From Cyclobacteriaceae bacterium (GTDB taxonomy: Bacteria; Bacteroidota; Bacteroidia; Cytophagales; Cyclobacteriaceae), in assembly GCA_028278225.1 (NCBI GenBank), contig JANQEU010000001.1, positions 1 to 64,000 of the forward strand: 64,000 nt of DNA. The letters are read 5' to 3'. Of this stretch, positions 1 through 8,111 are shown piece after piece. Position 1 is the first letter of the stretch. Every line of letters starts with the position of its first letter. The translations under genes were made by a program, and so were the position numbers. A model generated the notes under the pieces. That model worked only from the letters and a program-made list of their open reading frames with translations, had not been told where the DNA came from and made no database searches.

Positions 1-73
1 TTTCAAAACTTCTGATCTGCGGGTCGTTACCTAATCTGCCAATTAGTTGCACGTTGTTTCTTAAAGTTGTCAT
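1..73 (-). CDS. ssb: Single-stranded DNA-binding protein, N-terminal fragment (cut by window edge)
   Basis: Only the first 24 codons lie in the window. They start at the ATG at 73..71 and read leftwards off the edge. The peptide begins MTTLRNNVQLIGRLGNDPQI, the characteristic opening of Bacteroidota SSB (first OB-fold strand, LIGRLGNDP). SSB coats single-stranded DNA during replication and repair in the cytoplasm. The short length prevents any check of the OB fold or the acidic C-terminal tail, so this could also be a plasmid- or phage-type SSB paralogue. The identification is by recognised N-terminal sequence only. Confidence 0.8.
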   Translation of the reverse strand, partial: MTTLRNNVQLIGRLGNDPQIRSFE

Positions 74-289
74 GATAATAAATGTTTAAAATGTTTAAAG
101 GATCACCCGTTTAGCAGATGATTGTCGAACATCGACGATACAAAGGTGAAACAAGGCAGAACAGTTATCCGGTAGATAAGTATTTGTAGTCGTTTGTAAC
201 CGTTTATACTTGGTTTTATCACTGATATTCAGTGTTTTACATATTTCAAAAGGGTAGATTAAAATTCCGGACACAGAACTCCCGGGCAA

Positions 290-346
290 GAACGCCGGGA
301 TGATCTTTTTAAGATGTTAACTCATTATTTTGAGTACTACTGTTAA
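290..346 (+). pseudogene. 3' remnant of a RAYT transposase gene
   Basis: Read in frame, this stretch encodes ERRDDLFKMLTHYFEYYC and a TAA stop. That is nearly identical to the last 18 residues of the intact RAYT at 4246-4806 (ETGDDPFKILTHYFEYYG). The DNA identity continues past the stop codon into the REP palindrome at 364-386. Everything upstream of about position 288 is unrelated or decayed. This is therefore the 3' end of a second copy of the same element, lacking nearly all of its coding region. It abuts the broken AAA ATPase gene. Confidence 0.75.
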
Positions 347-363
347 TTTATAAATCCATAAAT

Positions 364-386
364 CTGGTCTGTGAGTCACAGACCAT
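364..386. repeat. REP palindrome (family 1), at the break in the AAA ATPase gene
   Basis: Arms TGGTCTGTG and CACAGACCA surround the 3-nt loop AGT. The same palindrome with the same loop follows the intact RAYT at 4818-4840, and a variant precedes it at 4188-4210. On the minus strand the palindrome supplies the last codons and the TGA stop of the truncated ATPase frame, so it marks the junction of the rearrangement. Confidence 0.8.
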
Positions 387-843
387 GGGACAAATATTCA
401 GGTGACTTGATTGCCGGGACGTAACGGAATCTAATCCTATCAAGCCATCCTTTTGCTCGACTGTTATGTATAAAATCGGAAGGCGTCCAGTCGTTCAGGA
501 AGACTTCTTTATCATTCTTTTTGAGAACCTCATTATTGTCCCATTGTTTAGTCCATCGAACAAACTTGTTGTTCTCGTACTTGAGCTTGATATTGAGGAT
601 TATTCTGATGTATTGTCCTTTACCGGATTTTCTTTCAATATTCTTGTTAAAATCCTCCCAGAAGTTCAGAGGTACTCCTAAATCCGTTTCTCCGTTGAAG
701 AATAGGTTAAGTGCACGCAGAATATTTGACTTACCAATATCATTTGAACCTACAAAAGTGTTTAAATCGAATAGATCCTTCACCAATACGATGTGCTGTA
801 TTGACCTGAAGTTTCTTATTGCAATTCTTTGTATTACGCTCAT
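376..843 (-). pseudogene. AAA family ATPase (OLD/RecF-like), truncated
   Basis: The 155-residue frame starts with an SMC/RecF/OLD-type ATPase head: an IAIRNFRSI strand, then a Walker A motif in GSNDIGKSNIL (residues about 32-42), then a region ending RFRYVPAIKSPEYLS. Relatives run to several hundred residues and carry a signature motif, Walker B and often a TOPRIM domain. None of these is present here. The last residues (HGL, stop) are read from the REP palindrome at 364-386, so the gene was cut by arrival of the RAYT/REP remnant or by a later deletion. Such ATPases often occur in DNA repair or anti-phage defence modules, but no partner gene is visible. ATP-binding head: confident. Exact subfamily: not determined. 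Confidence 0.75.
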
Positions 844-1064
844 CTAGAATGGCTTGGAATACCTTGCTAACGGGATATGTCTTGTAAGCAGCTATATAAA
901 TTTAGCGATTTGATATAAACAGGAAAGTTCATTAAACCCTCCAATCTGAGACACATACTATCTGAATAAATACTGACCCACATATCGGTCGATTGTTGAA
1001 ACCGTAAACTGGGGTAATGTTCTAATGTTTCTGGACTGAACCTAGTTATGCCCTGCCTATTTCA

Positions 1065-1111
1065 TTTGCAAACAGGAAATATATTTGCCATATTTGTTTT
1101 GTAAATAGGAA
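1065..1111 (+). promoter_or_regulatory. Direct repeat upstream of padR (possible operator)
   Basis: Two near-identical stretches, TTTGCAAACAGGAAA (1065-1079) and TTTGTAAATAGGAA (1098-1111), lie about 33 bp apart, roughly three helical turns, just before the padR start at 1120. PadR proteins commonly repress their own operon, so this is a plausible binding region, although known PadR sites are usually inverted repeats. The rest of the 844-1119 gap shows no gene that I can support. Confidence 0.3.
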
Positions 1112-1119
1112 TATAATAG

Positions 1120-1458
1120 ATGAAGGATACAAATCTTGGAGCTTTTGAAGAACTGGTTCTGTTAGCTGTAGGATCGCTCATTGACAATGCTTATGGTGTA
1201 TCAATCAAAGATGCATTAGAAAAGCAAACAGGCAGACCACCAAGTATTGGGGCTTTACATTCTGCATTGTATCGACTTGAGGATAAAGGATACCTTACGT
1301 CCGTAGAAGGTGGAGCTACGACTGATAGAGGAGGAAGAAGAAAGAAATTTTATCAATTATCTGCAACTGGAAAAAAGGCACTAGAATCAGCTCATAAGTT
1401 GAGAATGGCTTTTTCTTCAAAAGTTCCTGGTCTTAATTTCAATTCACAAAATTCATGA
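1120..1458 (+). CDS. PadR family transcriptional regulator
   Basis: This is a 112-residue winged-helix protein of the PadR type. It has the N-terminal ELVLLAVGSL helix, the segment IGALHSALYRLEDKGYL (recognition helix, about residues 46-62) and the wing with GGRRKKFYQLSATGKKAL. The length is typical of the short PadR subfamily that lacks a long C-terminal dimerisation domain. Its stop overlaps the start of the following permease gene by 4 bases (ATGA at 1455-1458), so the two are translationally coupled. In Bacteroidota and Acidobacteria this pairing with an FtsX/MacB-like permease is recurrent, and the regulator presumably controls the pair. The inducing signal is unknown. Confidence 0.9.
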   Translation: MKDTNLGAFEELVLLAVGSLIDNAYGVSIKDALEKQTGRPPSIGALHSALYRLEDKGYLTSVEGGATTDRGGRRKKFYQLSATGKKALESAHKLRMAFSSKVPGLNFNSQNS

Positions 1459-4109
1459 AAGCCGAGAAGTTTCTTCCGCCTAAGTGGATCGATGGATTGC
1501 TATCATGGTTTTGCAAGGAGGAGGTTTTGGAGAACGTACAGGGAGACCTTCATGAAATTTATCAAAGACGAGTTAGCAAATATGGTAGACGGAATGCAGA
1601 TCTGTTATTCATTCGAGATGTTTTGGGGTTTATAAGACCTAGGCTGGTCAAAAGGTTAGAAGGTGGTCTTCAATTAAATCAATATGGAATTTTCAAAAAT
1701 TACTTTAAAACCTCCCTCCGGAGTATTAAGCGTAATGCGCTTTTCTCGGCTATCAATGTAGTTGGATTGGCGATTAGTATGTCGGTAGGAATACTGATGA
1801 TCGTGCTTCTTTCGGAACTTTATTCATTTGATGATCTTCATGAGAAAAAAGATAGGATCTACAGGGTAACAACCAACAAAAAATCTGAATTCCAAGACGA
1901 ATTCGCATTAGACCTCCATGCGACTGCATCTCATTATATCGCAGATAAAATTGAGGCTCAAATACCAGATGTGGAACAAGTATTGGTTCTTCGCCTAAAC
2001 ATGACTGCTGATTTGAAAACGGAAGAAAGAGCAATTGCAACCAGTGGCTATTATGCAACACCCTCTTTTTTTGATGTCTTCTCTTTTGAACTTATAAAAG
2101 GAAATCCACAAACTGCATTAAAAAATCCTGGTGCTATCATATTAACAGAGTCCGCATCAAAAAAACTATTTGGGGATTCGGATCCAATAGGTAAAACTGT
2201 AAGTGTAGATGGCAACCGGGATTTTAGAAGTGCAATCGTTACCGGGATCGTAGAAGATCCGCCAATTAACTCACATTTGAATTTTGAGATCCTGGTTTCG
2301 ATGAAAACCATGGAAACTAGCCTGGTGGAGAGGCGAATAAATTTCAAGCGAAATCCCGGAGCTTTCACACGGAGCTATGTATACCTGGTTCTAAAAGAGG
2401 AGGCTAAATTGGAAAAGATCGAGTCCCTGATGATGGATATGGTAGCCGACTATAATTCACGACACGACTCCATCTTCCATTCTCTCCAACCTATGAAGGA
2501 AATTGTGACCGTAAATGCATGGAATCAACCCGGACCAACATTTCCAAAACAGAAAATCTACATGATGATAGGGCTCACACTCATCGTACTATTATCTGCC
2601 TGTTTCAACTATACGAACTTGTCTCTTGCTCGCGCATTAAGACGTTCAAAAGAAATTGGTATTCGGAAAGTAACAGGAGCCTCCAGACTTCAGATATTCT
2701 CACAATTTATGACAGAGGCGGTACTCTTGTCTTTGATTGCTTTGATTGTTGGAGTGGGAATGTATTTTTTGATCAAACCGATATTTTTAAATCTACCTTA
2801 CCAATCAGCGGGAGATCGAGCAATGTTCTTGCTGGAAATCGCCCCTATTCACCTTTTCTATTTTTCTCTTTTTGCTGTTGTAGTTGGCTGTATCGCTGGC
2901 TTTCTTCCGGCACTCGTTCTTTCAAAACTTAAAGCAAGTATCTTATTCGGTGATGCAGAAAAAGTCCGGTTGCTTTCAAGAATAAATGTGAGACAGGCAT
3001 TAATCACTATTCAATTTGTCCTCTCCATAAGTCTGATAATGTGTGCTGTGATAGTACATAAGCAATACAAATATGTCTTGAATTATGACCTGGGCTATGA
3101 TACTGAAAATATTGTTAACATAAATATTGAAGGAGATTATATTGATTTACTTGAGAATGAATATGCGAAAATGTCAGAAGTCGTAGAGACTTCAAGGTCA
3201 TCCGTGGTTTTAGGAACAGGAAGTGCAGATTTAGGAGATGCAATGTCAGAGGATAAAGGCAATAGAATAATGTTTAGCAGTAATTATGTAGGCAAGAATT
3301 ACTTGGATATGCACGGGTTTGAATTAGTTGCCGGATCGGGATTTCTAACTCCTTTAAACGAAGGACAAACCCAAAACAATATTGTTGTGAATGAGACATT
3401 TTTGAAAGAGCTAAAGTTAGGTTCTCCTGATGAGGCCATCGGAAAAAACATATGGCATTACAAAAAGAAAATGAAAATTACAGGTGTCGTAAGGGATTTC
3501 ATTAGTAAGTCCCTGCACGGTGAAGTTGTAAAGGCTTTTGCATTCTTGAATGAGAGCCCAATTCGAGGTGGAAGAATACTTGGAGTGAAAATAGCAAGTA
3601 ACAACTTATTGGCCACAATGGAAAAACTGGAAAAGAGCTATAAAGAACTGGATCCGGTTCATCCCTTCCACGCTACCTTTTATGATGATCAGATAACTAA
3701 GACTTATGGGCGTAGTAAGACTACTTATACGCTTATTTCATCACTGGCTCTCCTGGCTATATCTATTTCTACACTTGGTTTATTGGGTATGGCCGTATTT
3801 ACAACCGAAACAAGGATGAAAGAAATAAGCATTCGAAAAGTATTAGGGGCTGGCATGAGCAATTTGATACTATTGCTTTCTCGAGGTTTTTTGGGGATGA
3901 TCGCAATAGCAGCAGTTATAGCAATACCGGTTACACTCTATATAGTTGATGATATGATCCTGAGCAAGTTCTTGTATCGAACTGATATGGGACCTATGGA
4001 AACTCTCTCAGGTTTTGTTATGGTATTGCTGATAGGTGTTCTCACTGTTGGCTGGCAGATTCGAACAGCTGTAATTCAAAATCCGGCGGATTTACTCAGG
4101 GATGAGTGA
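1455..4109 (+). CDS. ABC transporter permease, FtsX/MacB type, with prefix domain
   Basis: 884 residues. The first about 75 residues form the short permease prefix domain found on PadR-linked permeases (PPKWIDGLLSWFCKEEVLENVQGDLHEIY). Then come two MacB-PCD/FtsX repeats: a transmembrane helix near residues 98-118 (LFSAINVVGLAISMSVGILMI), a large periplasmic domain, three helices with the EIGIRKVTGAS motif, and a second copy ending with MKEISIRKVLGA and three more helices. Proteins of this class use a separate ATPase and act as mechanotransducers or exporters rather than channels. No ATPase gene is adjacent, so the partner must be elsewhere. A small GAGTGA/TCACTC hairpin covers the stop codon. 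Substrate unknown. Confidence 0.88.
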   Translation: MKAEKFLPPKWIDGLLSWFCKEEVLENVQGDLHEIYQRRVSKYGRRNADLLFIRDVLGFIRPRLVKRLEGGLQLNQYGIFKNYFKTSLRSIKRNALFSAINVVGLAISMSVGILMIVLLSELYSFDDLHEKKDRIYRVTTNKKSEFQDEFALDLHATASHYIADKIEAQIPDVEQVLVLRLNMTADLKTEERAIATSGYYATPSFFDVFSFELIKGNPQTALKNPGAIILTESASKKLFGDSDPIGKTVSVDGNRDFRSAIVTGIVEDPPINSHLNFEILVSMKTMETSLVERRINFKRNPGAFTRSYVYLVLKEEAKLEKIESLMMDMVADYNSRHDSIFHSLQPMKEIVTVNAWNQPGPTFPKQKIYMMIGLTLIVLLSACFNYTNLSLARALRRSKEIGIRKVTGASRLQIFSQFMTEAVLLSLIALIVGVGMYFLIKPIFLNLPYQSAGDRAMFLLEIAPIHLFYFSLFAVVVGCIAGFLPALVLSKLKASILFGDAEKVRLLSRINVRQALITIQFVLSISLIMCAVIVHKQYKYVLNYDLGYDTENIVNINIEGDYIDLLENEYAKMSEVVETSRSSVVLGTGSADLGDAMSEDKGNRIMFSSNYVGKNYLDMHGFELVAGSGFLTPLNEGQTQNNIVVNETFLKELKLGSPDEAIGKNIWHYKKKMKITGVVRDFISKSLHGEVVKAFAFLNESPIRGGRILGVKIASNNLLATMEKLEKSYKELDPVHPFHATFYDDQITKTYGRSKTTYTLISSLALLAISISTLGLLGMAVFTTETRMKEISIRKVLGAGMSNLILLLSRGFLGMIAIAAVIAIPVTLYIVDDMILSKFLYRTDMGPMETLSGFVMVLLIGVLTVGWQIRTAVIQNPADLLRDE

Positions 4110-4187
4110 TCCTCACTCTTCTGGGTCTATACAATCTGTCCTCGACTATTGAAAGGGTATAACAAAGTCTCATTTAATCCCATGCCC

Positions 4188-4210
4188 AAGGTCTGTGGCT
4201 CACAGACCTT
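4188..4210. repeat. REP palindrome (family 1), upstream of RAYT
   Basis: This is a perfect inverted repeat with 10-bp arms (AAGGTCTGTG and CACAGACCTT) and loop GCT, ending 36 bp before the RAYT reading frame. Its central GGCTC corresponds to the reverse complement of the downstream copy (GACTC), as expected for REPs in inverted orientation around a RAYT gene. Confidence 0.8.
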
Positions 4211-4245
4211 AGTTTTGCTATTCAGATAGAAACGTAATTTCTTGT

Positions 4246-4806
4246 ATGCCTGATATTTTTAAGCAAGTCCGAAATTCCAGAATGGAATTGAGCAAGGTCT
4301 ACTATTGGACTTCTACAATCAAAGATTGGAAGAACTTGTTAAAACCTAATAAGTACAAACAGCAAATCATTGATGTCCTGAAAGGCCTGGTAGACAAAAA
4401 ACAAATAATTGTCTACGGCTATGTGATAATGCCTAATCACCTTCATATACTTTGGGAGCTTGTGAAAATGAATGGTAAGGAAATGCCACACGCTTCCTTC
4501 AATAAGGCGACTGCTCACGAAATATTAAAGGATTTGAAATCTAATCATTTAGACGTTCTGCCCTATTTTAAAGTAAAAGACAGGGAAAGATCATATAGGA
4601 TCTGGCAAAGAGATCCCTTGGCTGTTTTAATGGATTCCAAAAGTAAATTTGAACAAAAGTTAGATTACATTCACCTCAATCCTCTCCAGGAGAAATGGAA
4701 TTTAGTCGATGTTCCCGAAGACTATAAATGGTCTTCTGCAGCTTTTTATGAAACAGGAGACGATCCTTTTAAGATATTAACTCATTATTTCGAGTATTAC
4801 GGTTAA
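4246..4806 (+). CDS. REP-associated tyrosine transposase (RAYT, Y1_Tnp/IS200-like)
   Basis: 186 residues. The HUH-type motif lies in YVIMPNHLHILWE and the catalytic-tyrosine region in KLDYIHLNP, followed by the typical YKWSSA segment and a short C-terminal tail. RAYTs are single-copy domesticated relatives of IS200/IS605 transposases that bind and cleave the REP palindromes around them. Here REPs lie 36 bp before and 12 bp after the gene. An internal ATG at 4282 (MELSKVYYWTSTI) fits the family start better than the first ATG, so the first 12 residues are doubtful. A 3' remnant of a second copy lies at 290-346. The protein is quite different from the second RAYT at 37954-38505. Confidence 0.88.
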   Translation: MPDIFKQVRNSRMELSKVYYWTSTIKDWKNLLKPNKYKQQIIDVLKGLVDKKQIIVYGYVIMPNHLHILWELVKMNGKEMPHASFNKATAHEILKDLKSNHLDVLPYFKVKDRERSYRIWQRDPLAVLMDSKSKFEQKLDYIHLNPLQEKWNLVDVPEDYKWSSAAFYETGDDPFKILTHYFEYYG

Positions 4807-4817
4807 TTTATATAAAC

Positions 4818-4840
4818 CTGGTCTGTGAGTCACAGACCAG
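4818..4840. repeat. REP palindrome (family 1), downstream of RAYT
   Basis: Perfect inverted repeat with 10-bp arms (CTGGTCTGTG and CACAGACCAG) and loop AGT. It starts 12 bp after the RAYT stop and lies 37 bp beyond the 3' end of the minus-strand sulfatase at 4877. A hairpin at this spot could also affect the 3' end of the sulfatase transcript, but there is no convincing T-run. Confidence 0.8.
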
Positions 4841-4876
4841 CGGAAAGGAAGGACCAGGGGGAAGGGAAGTGTGATC

Positions 4877-6214
4877 TTAGTTTGGTATCGCATCCAATCT
4901 TCTTTTGCCATTCTCATTCAGCACACTTTGCAGCATATGATAAACCTTTTGAGTTTCCGCACCCAGATCTTCAAAGAGAATGGGATTCTCTTCCAAATAA
5001 TCCTCCGGAATTTCATAAAACTCCCCGGTATCGTACAGTTTATAACGCTGATTTCGGGCAAAAACACGCGCTTTTTCAGGATCTCCATTCCGGGAATACC
5101 AGTTGTACACGTATTGTCTTGGCCGGCCTTCCTCACCCTGTAATTGTGGTAGAAAACTAACACCGTCAAGATCCAACGAATCCGGTATTGAAATATTTGC
5201 TGCCTCGCAAAGGGTTGGCAGTACGTCACTTAAATCGATCAGGTCAGAACTCACAAGACCCGGTTTCACCACATTCTTGCCCCAAACGATCAGCGGCACC
5301 CTCGTACCTCCATCCGTCGACTTACTTTTCGCGCCGGCAACTTCCCGTCCATTCAGTTTCGAAACTACCGGTACATCGGTCCCATTATCTGCCGTAAACA
5401 AAATGACTGTATTATCCCGGACGCCCAACTCTTCCAGTTTACTGACGATATTGCCAATGATCTTATCCGTATAGGCCATCATATCTTCGAAGTAATGGGC
5501 ATGCCCTTTGTATTTCATGACCGTAGTATCATCGATCATCCATTCCGGTGAATCCGGTGTTGGACTGAACGGGCAATGTGTCAGGATCATCGGATAATAC
5601 AACAGGAATGGTTTCTTTTCCCGGACGGACCGTTCGATAAAACCCAGTCCATATTGACTTACTACCAGTGGTCCATAATCATCTTCGGCAAAGGTCTTTA
5701 ACTCCTCATTGGTCTCCAGAACAGGTTGTGAAAATCGTGTATCCCGGCCTGCTGAATCTATCCTGCCTTCCGTAACCTGCCATAAACAGGATTCATCAAA
5801 GCCGGCTCTTTGGGGACTTATTGGATCTTTTCCCAATTGCCATTTTCCAATGACTGCCGTCGCATAGCCAGCTTCCTTGAATAAATGACCGAATGTAACC
5901 TGGCTCGTGTCCAGTATCCCAAACCGAACATAGTTACGTACATTGTTGATCCCCGTCATGATCTTGACACGGCTGGGTGTACAGAGTGGCTGCGCATAGC
6001 AATGTTCGAACCGGATGCCTTCGGTAGCCAGGCGGTCGATGTTAGGTGTTTGATATGACTCTCCTCCATTGGCAGATACGGTCTCATATCCCAGATCATC
6101 GGCCAGGATCAAGACAATATTCGGTTTCTCCGGTGTATTCTCAGTGCATGATCCAAAGATCATTAGTGAAATGAACAATGAAACGAGGAGAGCCTTGTTG
6201 ATCAATCCGATCAT
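4877..6214 (-). CDS. S1 family sulfatase, lipoprotein
   Basis: 445 residues with a lipobox signal peptide (MIFGSC, acylated Cys about 23). The formylglycine motif is PLCTPSRVKIMTG, with Cys78 to be converted to formylglycine. Metal-binding residues are visible in ILADDLGY near residue 40 and in FTADNGTD. The family motif GKWHLG reads GKWQLG here, a His-to-Gln change. Sulfatases of this family hydrolyse sulfate esters on glycans; the lipobox predicts membrane anchoring, periplasmic or at the surface. It is the last gene of the nine-gene minus-strand run 19082-4877. Substrate subfamily cannot be assigned by eye. Confidence 0.92.
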   Translation of the reverse strand: MIGLINKALLVSLFISLMIFGSCTENTPEKPNIVLILADDLGYETVSANGGESYQTPNIDRLATEGIRFEHCYAQPLCTPSRVKIMTGINNVRNYVRFGILDTSQVTFGHLFKEAGYATAVIGKWQLGKDPISPQRAGFDESCLWQVTEGRIDSAGRDTRFSQPVLETNEELKTFAEDDYGPLVVSQYGLGFIERSVREKKPFLLYYPMILTHCPFSPTPDSPEWMIDDTTVMKYKGHAHYFEDMMAYTDKIIGNIVSKLEELGVRDNTVILFTADNGTDVPVVSKLNGREVAGAKSKSTDGGTRVPLIVWGKNVVKPGLVSSDLIDLSDVLPTLCEAANISIPDSLDLDGVSFLPQLQGEEGRPRQYVYNWYSRNGDPEKARVFARNQRYKLYDTGEFYEIPEDYLEENPILFEDLGAETQKVYHMLQSVLNENGKRRLDAIPN

Positions 6215-6308
6215 TTAAATACTATTTTAACTTGATTTAGGTAACCTCAAAAATGACAGTTTTTGAGGTTTTAGCTACTAAATTCATATTTCTTATCCCG
6301 AACGCACG

Positions 6309-8045
6309 TTATTTCACTACTGTAACGGTATCACTCGGTACAAATCCAATCCGATGAGCCATTATTTTAACACGCTGCCCTTCAGGTAGATCTATTGGTT
6401 CATTGTAGATTCGCCATCCAATCCAGGGAGATTCATCTTTGGGGAACTTATACCCAATTGATGCGCCTTCAGTCGCGCACTCAATGGTCAATGTGCCATT
6501 TTCAACTTTTGTAACCGGGTTTGCCGTAGTCGGCTGTTTTTTATCTGGCCAGAACTGCCGGATAAGATCCTCTTCCGGAATGAATCCCATATCTTCAATT
6601 TCGTCCATCCATCGTTTACACTCTCCCCTCAATTCTGCCAGTTTTTTTGCATATGCAGGATCGTCCGCCAGGTTATTTAGCTCATGTGGATCATTTTCGG
6701 TATCGAAAAGTTCCTCTTCCGGTTTTGATTGACGGAACCACTGCATCTGGATGTCATTCAAAGTCCCTTCATCACGCATACGAAGTAATTCCTGCATTGT
6801 GGCCATATTCTCACGATAGTTCAATGGCAAATAATAGGGCTTTTCAGGTTGGAAATTTTTCAGATATTTAAATCGTTTATCCCGAACCGCTCGGATCATA
6901 TCATAGGCTTCATCGAAACGATCTGCTGCTGCATGGATATAATTTCGATCAGCTTCCGACCTGTACTGTCCTTCAAAGGCTCTGCCCTGCATATATTCCG
7001 GTGGCCGGATCCCAGCCATGGACAACAATGCCGGTGCAAAATCAATGAAGCTGATCAATCGATCATCCATTTCACCAGCCCTCAATTTATCAGGATACCA
7101 AATGATCAAGGGTACCTCCAGCCCGGAATCATAGAGTAATCGCTTTTGACGAGGTAATGGGCCTCCATGATCGGTATACCAGATGATTATGGTGTTGTCC
7201 ATTAATCCGTCTTCTTCCAGTTGCTTCAAAACAACGCCAATGTGTCGATCCATTTCCACGATGTTGGAATACATCCTGCGTACATCTTTGACAACTAATT
7301 CCGTTTCCGGCAGATATGGAGGGATCTCTACCTCCAGATCCCCGGGAACATGAAGTGGTTTCTTGACACCCTGAAACCGGACCCACCATTTCGTTCCCCT
7401 GGCAGGCGGAAATGTATCCAGATCATAAGGTCTGCCAAAAGGATTCCAGGTGTTTGATTCATGGGTAACGCCGAAATTAAAGACGGAGTAGAATGGTTTG
7501 TCCTTTGGACGATTTCTCCAATGCGCATGCACACTGGACTCATCCCAGGCCAGTCTTGATTTATGAAACTGGTAGTCCTCCTTGGCATTGTTCGTGCAGT
7601 AGTAACCATTTTCGCGCATGATCTCGCTAACCATTTTTACATTTGGAGGTAGAACTACTTCATAATTGATCAGTCCCATCTCTTTAGCAGCAGGTTGCTG
7701 ATACAGTGTTCTCATATGATGAGCTCCTATGCCTGAGGGATACATTCCGGTTGTAATTGCGGCCCGGCTTGGTGAGCAAACACCGGATACACTAAAAACA
7801 TTTGTATATCGTACTCCTTCCTCAGCTAATCGACTGAGGTTTGGTGTTTGAACAGTGGAATCACCAAAGGGTGGAATGTAAGGGCTCAGATCCTCCGCAA
7901 CCAGCCAGAGTATGTTGGGGCGTCCCCTATTCCCGGAGTCTTCTTCTTCCCTTGAACTGCAAGATGAAAGCAGAAGCACTATACACAAAATAAAAAATGA
8001 ATAAGATAACTGAGGCAAATCGTGTTTTATTCGAATTTTGTTCAT
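6309..8045 (-). CDS. S1 family sulfatase, heparan/N-sulfatase-like architecture, lipoprotein
   Basis: 578 residues. A lipobox-type signal (LLLSSC, Cys about 29) precedes the sulfatase fold: metal ligands in WLVAEDLSPY, formylglycine motif SGVCSPSRAAITTG with Cys90, GAHHMR after it, and WYTDHGGPLPRQK further on. The second metal Asn/Gly site reads DHG rather than DNG, as in several N-sulfatase-like subfamilies. After residue about 500 there is an extra C-terminal beta-rich segment containing SPWIGWRIYNEPI that is not part of the core fold. A 94-bp gap separates it from the downstream sulfatase. It needs a formylglycine-generating enzyme encoded outside this window. Confidence 0.9.
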   Translation of the reverse strand: MNKIRIKHDLPQLSYSFFILCIVLLLSSCSSREEEDSGNRGRPNILWLVAEDLSPYIPPFGDSTVQTPNLSRLAEEGVRYTNVFSVSGVCSPSRAAITTGMYPSGIGAHHMRTLYQQPAAKEMGLINYEVVLPPNVKMVSEIMRENGYYCTNNAKEDYQFHKSRLAWDESSVHAHWRNRPKDKPFYSVFNFGVTHESNTWNPFGRPYDLDTFPPARGTKWWVRFQGVKKPLHVPGDLEVEIPPYLPETELVVKDVRRMYSNIVEMDRHIGVVLKQLEEDGLMDNTIIIWYTDHGGPLPRQKRLLYDSGLEVPLIIWYPDKLRAGEMDDRLISFIDFAPALLSMAGIRPPEYMQGRAFEGQYRSEADRNYIHAAADRFDEAYDMIRAVRDKRFKYLKNFQPEKPYYLPLNYRENMATMQELLRMRDEGTLNDIQMQWFRQSKPEEELFDTENDPHELNNLADDPAYAKKLAELRGECKRWMDEIEDMGFIPEEDLIRQFWPDKKQPTTANPVTKVENGTLTIECATEGASIGYKFPKDESPWIGWRIYNEPIDLPEGQRVKIMAHRIGFVPSDTVTVVK

Positions 8046-8111
8046 TGTTGATCACCTAAATTTTCGATACTCTGTCTTTGTTTCGGCGTTAGAAGCTTTA
8101 AAAATTTAAAA

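Noticed and set aside
95-289. 64-aa minus-strand frame between ssb and the RAYT remnant
   Set aside because: No recognisable domain, low-quality composition, and the plus strand of its start region overlaps the RAYT remnant zone. Treated as non-coding.
2519-2932. 137-aa frame inside the ABC permease gene
   Set aside because: Alternate-frame shadow of a transmembrane region of the permease, with no motif of its own.
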